From assembly GCA_017416055.1 (NCBI GenBank), contig JAFQDI010000271.1:1-10974 (forward strand): 10,974 nucleotides of DNA, read 5' to 3'. Source of the stretch: Lachnospiraceae bacterium. GTDB lineage: Bacteria; Bacillota_A; Clostridia; Lachnospirales; Lachnospiraceae. The translations under genes and the position numbers were made by a program. Below the pieces are notes generated by a model. That model did not search any database. It saw only the letters and a list, made by a program, of their open reading frames with translations, and was not told the origin of the DNA. How positions within the stretch are numbered: the first letter of the stretch is position 1; each line of letters opens with the position of its first letter. This document shows positions 6,121-10,974 of the stretch, one piece after another.

Positions 6121-7149
6121 ATGGGAAGAGAAAATGACTTGATGGTGGAATATTTGAGGGACAACCACCGATTTGCCGATCTGATTAACGGCGGACTCTT
6201 CGCCGGAAAATGCGTGGTAAAAGCAAACGAATTGGACGCAACCAGCGAAAACTACACGGAGTTTTCCGTGCAGCCTGTAGATAAAGCTACCGGCGCGTCG
6301 TCCCAGGTTAACACGGTTCCCCGCTCGCGGGATGTGAGCAAACAGCTAAAAAGTGGCGCGACGCTGCGCATTCTGGCGGTGGAGGAGCAAAACAGCATCG
6401 ACTACACGATGCCGTGGCGGTGCATGAATTATGATGCGCTGGAATACGGCAGACAGGTGAGGGATATCCAGCGCCTCACCAAGGCACAGAAGCAATCACT
6501 GAACACTGACGAATTTCTATGCAGTTTCCGAAAGTCAGACCGCTTAAATCCGGTCTACACACTCTGCCTCTACCATGGCACCAAGGCATGGGATGGTCCG
6601 AGAAACCTAAGAGAAATGATGCAGTTTGGCAACGATGAGGAGTGCGAACTGTGGGAGCAGAATTTTTCTGACTACCCTTTGCGACTGATTTGTGTCAACG
6701 AACTGCAGGACACCGCGTGTTTTACCACCGGTCTGCGGGAACTCTTTGGTATTATGCCTTACCGAAATGATAAGCGTGCCATGAAAAAGTTTTTGTCTGA
6801 GCACGAAGAATACAAACACTTAGATGAAGAAACCGCCTTGACTATTGGCGGAATGATAGGAGCCAGAAAATTTATGGATAACAAGGAAGCTTATGAACAC
6901 GAGGGGGAATATGATATGTGTCTAGCAATCAAAGAAATGATGGAAGATAGTGAACTCGTAGGATTACAGAAGGGTATTAGTCAAGGCATTAGTCAAGGCA
7001 TTAGTCAGGGCATTAGTCAGGGTGTCAACCTCAGCGCCGCCGTCTTCCGCGCGGTAAATGCAGGGCTAACGGACAATGCCCAGATCGCAACCAAATGCAA
7101 CTGCACCGTAGACGAGGCAGAAAAAATCCGAGCTGCATTTGGATTATAA
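6121..7149 (+). CDS. Rpn/YhgA-like PD-(D/E)XK nuclease (putative transposase family)
   Basis: A 342-residue protein of the Rpn (recombination-promoting nuclease) / YhgA-like group: DNA endonucleases with a PD-(D/E)XK fold, annotated as transposase-like. Visible features are the N-terminal RFADLINGGLFAGK segment with an acidic residue, the E-x-Q motif in LAVEEQNSIDY followed by PWRCMNYDALEY, and LCLYHG-x5-WDGPRNLREM typical of the clostridial branch. The C-terminus has four GISQ repeats and then a small helical module (LTDNAQIATKCNCTVDEAEKI) resembling a helix-turn-helix. The ATG at 6121 is preferred because GGGAG lies 8 bases upstream and the family usually begins near MGR-x-N-L; an in-frame ATG at 6067 has no ribosome binding site. 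It is the only plus-strand gene here, faces prmA tail to tail, and lies between genes often adjacent in relatives, suggesting insertion. No terminal inverted repeats or target duplication were found. Confidence 0.8.
   Translation: MGRENDLMVEYLRDNHRFADLINGGLFAGKCVVKANELDATSENYTEFSVQPVDKATGASSQVNTVPRSRDVSKQLKSGATLRILAVEEQNSIDYTMPWRCMNYDALEYGRQVRDIQRLTKAQKQSLNTDEFLCSFRKSDRLNPVYTLCLYHGTKAWDGPRNLREMMQFGNDEECELWEQNFSDYPLRLICVNELQDTACFTTGLRELFGIMPYRNDKRAMKKFLSEHEEYKHLDEETALTIGGMIGARKFMDNKEAYEHEGEYDMCLAIKEMMEDSELVGLQKGISQGISQGISQGISQGVNLSAAVFRAVNAGLTDNAQIATKCNCTVDEAEKIRAAFGL
6973..7020 (+). repeat. Four tandem 12-bp units encoding GISQ
   Basis: Four consecutive copies of GGYATTAGTCAR occur in frame within the Rpn-type gene; only the third and last bases vary. 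They encode GISQ four times, followed by GVNL. Similar short repeats near the C-terminus are common in this family. Because the unit is a multiple of three, slipped-strand copying would change protein length without breaking the frame. Confidence 0.95.
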
Positions 7150-7161
7150 AAGCTTTTGTTT

Positions 7162-7204
7162 ATGATTACAGCCCGGGCTGATAATTCGACCGGGCTGTAA
7201 TCAT
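7162..7204. terminator. Bidirectional terminator between the Rpn-type gene and prmA
   Basis: ATGATTACAGCCCGG (7162-7176) and CCGGGCTGTAATCAT (7190-7204) are perfect 15-bp inverted repeats around a 13-base loop. They lie between two convergent stop codons. The plus side is followed by CTCTATTTTCTTCT, moderately T-rich; the minus side has only short T runs. It should end the dnaK-dnaJ-prmA transcript and the Rpn transcript. Confidence 0.8.
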
Positions 7205-7206
7205 CT

Positions 7207-8163
7207 CTATTTTCTTCTCGCTGTCACCGACACCCACTCACCCTGGTAAGTAGTCTCGATCACTTCGAACTCATCATTTTCCGCGAAGGCTTCCTTCACC
7301 CTGTCCTCCCAAGTATTGAGGATACCGGAGGTGATGAATACGCCGCCGTGCTTGATATGTTTTGCGACCTCGCCTTGAAGCATAATGATGACCGGCGCCA
7401 AAATGTTCGCCACTGCCACCTCGTACTGTTCAAATCCAGCCTCAGCCTGCACTGCCTCGTCATCGATGATATTTCCTTCGATTACCTTGAACTGCTCTGC
7501 GGTGATTCCGTTCACCTCAGCGTTTTCTATGGCTGCGGTCACTGCATTCTCATCCAGATCGGTCCCGAACGCGTAACCTGCGCCCAGTTTCAGCGCGGCA
7601 ATCGCCAAGATTCCGCTGCCGGTTCCCACATCCAAAACGGCATCTCCGGGCTTTAACCATTTGCGGATCTGACGGATACACAGCTGTGTGGTCTCGTGGG
7701 CTCCGGTTCCGAAGGCAGTTCCGGGATCAATCTCAATCGTCAGTTTATCTTTGTGCTCTTCGGGTATCTCCTCCCAGGTAGGCTTGATCAGAATATCATC
7801 CACGGTGAACGGTTTGAAATACTCTTTCCAGTTGTTCATCCAGTCCTTATCCTCGGTCTGGGTCTCCGTGATGGTTCCCTCACCGATGTTCACAAACAGC
7901 TTCAGTTCCTCCAAACCCTCTCTTACCTGAGCAAGCAGTTCCTCCGGGTTTACGTCCACATCAAGATAGAAAGATACCTTCGCAGTTCCGTCATCGGGGC
8001 CCAACTCAGGCAGAATATCGATGAACATGCCCTTCGTCTCACTCTCGGTGAGAGGGATATTATCCTCGATTTCAATGCCTTCCACGCCCAGCTCATCCAG
8101 CATGCTGCTGATGAGGTCAACTGCCTCGGTGGTGGTATCTATGGTAAATCTGTTCCACTGCAT
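7207..8163 (-). CDS. prmA: Ribosomal protein L11 methyltransferase PrmA
   Basis: PrmA trimethylates lysines and the N-terminus of ribosomal protein L11 using S-adenosylmethionine. The 318-residue protein is full length. The N-terminal substrate-recognition domain covers about 1-110 (MQWNRFTIDTTTEAVD at the start); a linker contains NNWKEYFKPF; then comes a class I Rossmann methyltransferase with DPGTAFGTGAHETTQLC (146-162), the SAM-binding LDVGTGSGIL (177-186) and NILAPVI (263-269). Its place after dnaJ on the same strand is the usual Firmicute arrangement. The gap to dnaJ is 69 bases with no terminator, so it is probably co-transcribed. GCGAGGAAAAAACG precedes the ATG. The stop codon is TAG, showing that amber codons terminate in this genome. 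Confidence 0.96.
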   Translation of the reverse strand: MQWNRFTIDTTTEAVDLISSMLDELGVEGIEIEDNIPLTESETKGMFIDILPELGPDDGTAKVSFYLDVDVNPEELLAQVREGLEELKLFVNIGEGTITETQTEDKDWMNNWKEYFKPFTVDDILIKPTWEEIPEEHKDKLTIEIDPGTAFGTGAHETTQLCIRQIRKWLKPGDAVLDVGTGSGILAIAALKLGAGYAFGTDLDENAVTAAIENAEVNGITAEQFKVIEGNIIDDEAVQAEAGFEQYEVAVANILAPVIIMLQGEVAKHIKHGGVFITSGILNTWEDRVKEAFAENDEFEVIETTYQGEWVSVTARRK

Positions 8164-8232
8164 CGTTTTTTCCTCGCTCTCCTATTTTCAAACAACAGCA
8201 ACCGCCCACGCCTTCTTCGCTTGACTCATTGC

Positions 8233-9366
8233 CTATTTGAAAAGTCCCTTTTTCTTCGGCTTATCCTCGTCCGGTTTAATTCCCTTCATCGCGTCGTCGA
8301 ATGCCTGCAGGGCCTCTCGCTGCTCTTTATTCAGCTTCTCCGGCACCTGCACCACCAGCGTCACGTAGTGATCTCCTCTGGTCTGACGGTTACGGATGTA
8401 GGGAACACCCTTGCCGCGCAGACGAATACGGGTTCCGGTCTGGGTTCCGGGCTTCACCTCGTACTCCACCTCACCATCCACCGTTTTGATCCGGATAATT
8501 CCGCCGAGAGTCGCCGTGGCAAAGGACATGTATTCATCGGTGTAAATATGGTTATCCTGACGGACAAACTTCGGATGACTTGACACCAGCACCTCAACCA
8601 ACAGATCACCTCTTCCGCCACCGCGAAGACCTTCCTCGCCCTTGCCGGAAATACGAAGTGTCTGACCATTGTCGATGCCGGCGGGAACGGTCACCTGAAT
8701 CTTCTTTCTGGAGCTGGTATGTCCGGTTCCGTAGCACTTCGGGCACTTTTCTTTGATGATTTTTCCGGAACCACCACAATCAGGGCAGGCCTGAACATTT
8801 CTCACCATGCCAAACAAGGACTGCTGGGTGTAAACCACCTGACCGGTTCCGTTACATTTCGTACAGGTCACCGGCTCAGTTCCCGGCTTCGCACCGGTTC
8901 CGTGGCACTCAGAGCATTCATCCTTCGAGGTAATCTCAATTTCTTTCTCACAGCCGAACACTGCCTCCTCGAAAGAAATGCGGATGCTGGTGTGCAGGTT
9001 CTGACCCTTCATGGGACCGTTATAATTGCTCTGACGACGACTTCCGCCTCCGAACAGATCACCGAAAATGTCGCCGAAATCAAAACCGCCAAAGTCAAAA
9101 CCATTGAAATCGAAGCCGCCGGCTCCGCCGCCCTGCTCAAAGGCAGCATGACCAAATTGATCGTACTGCTTACGTTTTTCCGGGTCACTTAAGACTGCGT
9201 AGGCCTCGGAAGCTTCCTTAAACTTCGCCTCAGCCTCCGCATTGCCCTGATTGGTATCCGGATGATATTTCTTCGCCAGTGAGCGGTATGCCTTTTTCAA
9301 GTCTGCGTCAGTCGCCGTTTTCGCCACACCGAGCACTTCGTAATAATCTCTTTTACTCTCTGCCAT
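8233..9366 (-). CDS. dnaJ: Hsp40 co-chaperone DnaJ
   Basis: DnaJ delivers unfolded proteins to DnaK and stimulates its ATPase in the cytoplasm. The 377-residue protein is a complete type I DnaJ. The J domain (about 6-71) has the catalytic HPD at 35-37; the Gly/Phe region spans about 79-108 with repeated GGFDF; the zinc-binding region has four CxxCxGxG units starting at Cys151, Cys168, Cys194 and Cys208; the C-terminal substrate-binding domains follow, with [14 protein letters not shown] near 320-340. All eight zinc ligands are present. GAAGGAAAAGTT precedes the ATG. It follows dnaK on the same strand after a 126-base spacer containing a hairpin, and ends with TAG. Regulation by HrcA/CIRCE is expected for such operons, but no CIRCE element is visible here; it would lie upstream, outside the window. 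Confidence 0.97.
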   Translation of the reverse strand: MAESKRDYYEVLGVAKTATDADLKKAYRSLAKKYHPDTNQGNAEAEAKFKEASEAYAVLSDPEKRKQYDQFGHAAFEQGGGAGGFDFNGFDFGGFDFGDIFGDLFGGGSRRQSNYNGPMKGQNLHTSIRISFEEAVFGCEKEIEITSKDECSECHGTGAKPGTEPVTCTKCNGTGQVVYTQQSLFGMVRNVQACPDCGGSGKIIKEKCPKCYGTGHTSSRKKIQVTVPAGIDNGQTLRISGKGEEGLRGGGRGDLLVEVLVSSHPKFVRQDNHIYTDEYMSFATATLGGIIRIKTVDGEVEYEVKPGTQTGTRIRLRGKGVPYIRNRQTRGDHYVTLVVQVPEKLNKEQREALQAFDDAMKGIKPDEDKPKKKGLFK

Positions 9367-9398
9367 AACTTTTCCTTCTTCCCGATTTTACGCAGTAT

Positions 9399-9430
9399 GC
9401 CCACCTCACAGATTTTGCTGCAAGGTGGGC
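9399..9430. other. Hairpin in the dnaK-dnaJ spacer
   Basis: GCCCACCT (9399-9406) and AGGTGGGC (9423-9430) are perfect 8-bp inverted repeats; an inner CAG/CTG pair can form within the 16-base loop. On the transcribed strand no T run follows, so it is not a standard terminator. It may weaken read-through, protect the dnaK 3' end or be a processing site, any of which would make DnaK more abundant than DnaJ. Confidence 0.5.
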
Positions 9431-9492
9431 TATGATTTATCTTACGCTGTTGTCAACAACCGAGTTCCCCTCTACTTTGACCATCTGCTGCA

Positions 9493-9663
9493 TTAAACCT
9501 CTTTGTAGTCAGCGTCTACCACATCGTCGTCGGGACCTGCGGACTGTCCGTAGTTAGCCTGGCTGTAATCAGCTCCGCCCTGTGCACCCTGAGCCTGCTC
9601 ATACATCTTTGCAAACAGCTGCTGCGCACTGTTCATCAGTTTCTCCTTGCCGGCCTTCAGTTC
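9493..9663 (-). pseudogene. dnaK: Orphaned 3' end of dnaK beyond the in-frame TAG
   Basis: Past the TAG at 9664-9666 the same frame continues for 56 codons to a TAA at 9493-9495. It encodes a helix beginning ELKAGKEKLMNSAQQLF, a Gln/Gly/Ala-rich linker, and the ending DDDVVDADYKEV, close to the conserved DnaK C-terminus. No further stop or frameshift occurs, so the tail was under selection until recently or still is. It would be made only by amber suppression or if the TAG is an artefact. Confidence 0.85.

Positions 9664-10974
<1,311 letters not shown>

Noticed and set aside
7696..8583. Plus-strand open frame of 295 codons across prmA and dnaJ
   Set aside because: It is antisense to two confidently identified genes, crosses their spacer, and has no domain or good ribosome binding site.
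9429..9456. Internal promoter for dnaJ starting from a perfect TTGACA at 9456-9451 on the minus strand
   Set aside because: The best -10 at proper spacing is CATAGC, only three matches. TTGACA also sits inside a GTTGT/ACAAC symmetry and may be chance.

Overview
The window looks like chromosomal DNA of a clostridial Firmicute, most likely a Lachnospiraceae-type gut bacterium. The evidence is a Gram-positive DnaK-DnaJ-PrmA gene order, a ThiI without a rhodanese domain paired with its own cysteine desulfurase, strong AGGAGG-type ribosome binding sites, and membrane proteins of a kind I associate with that family. Almost everything is read on the minus strand, so the layout below runs from the right edge to the left.

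Right third (about 7160-10974): a heat-shock and translation cluster, dnaK (5' end outside the window), dnaJ and prmA. It closes at a perfect 15-bp inverted repeat that serves as a convergent terminator. dnaK carries an in-frame amber codon 56 codons before its natural end, while the canonical DDDVVDADYKEV tail remains in frame downstream.

Middle (about 4790-7150): an accessory block. One plus-strand gene, an Rpn/YhgA-like PD-(D/E)XK nuclease with a four-unit 12-bp repeat near its 3' end, sits beside a multi-pass membrane protein gene. That gene has no convincing 5' end next to the Rpn gene and is split by a one-base expansion of an 8-base homopolymer. A small two-helix membrane protein gene follows, overlapping it by 8 bases.

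Centre-left (about 1420-4780): a housekeeping operon of rsmE (16S rRNA methylation), a cysteine desulfurase and thiI (4-thiouridine in tRNA and sulfur transfer). It has a good sigma-A promoter, a 5' leader able to pair with the rsmE Shine-Dalgarno sequence, and a clear intrinsic terminator after thiI.

Left (137-1416): an ECF sigma factor and a membrane-anchored zinc-type anti-sigma factor, overlapping by 4 bases. In front lies a TGTAAC-N16-CGTATA element of the kind ECF sigma factors recognise, suggesting autoregulation. Positions 1-136 are AT-rich and hold no gene; they contain a possible extended -10 promoter reading off the left edge.

I see no wholly new system. The points most worth attention are the dnaK amber codon, the decayed membrane gene beside the Rpn element, and two regulatory elements (ECF autopromoter and rsmE leader hairpin). 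No tRNA, rRNA, CRISPR array or insertion sequence with clear ends was recognised.
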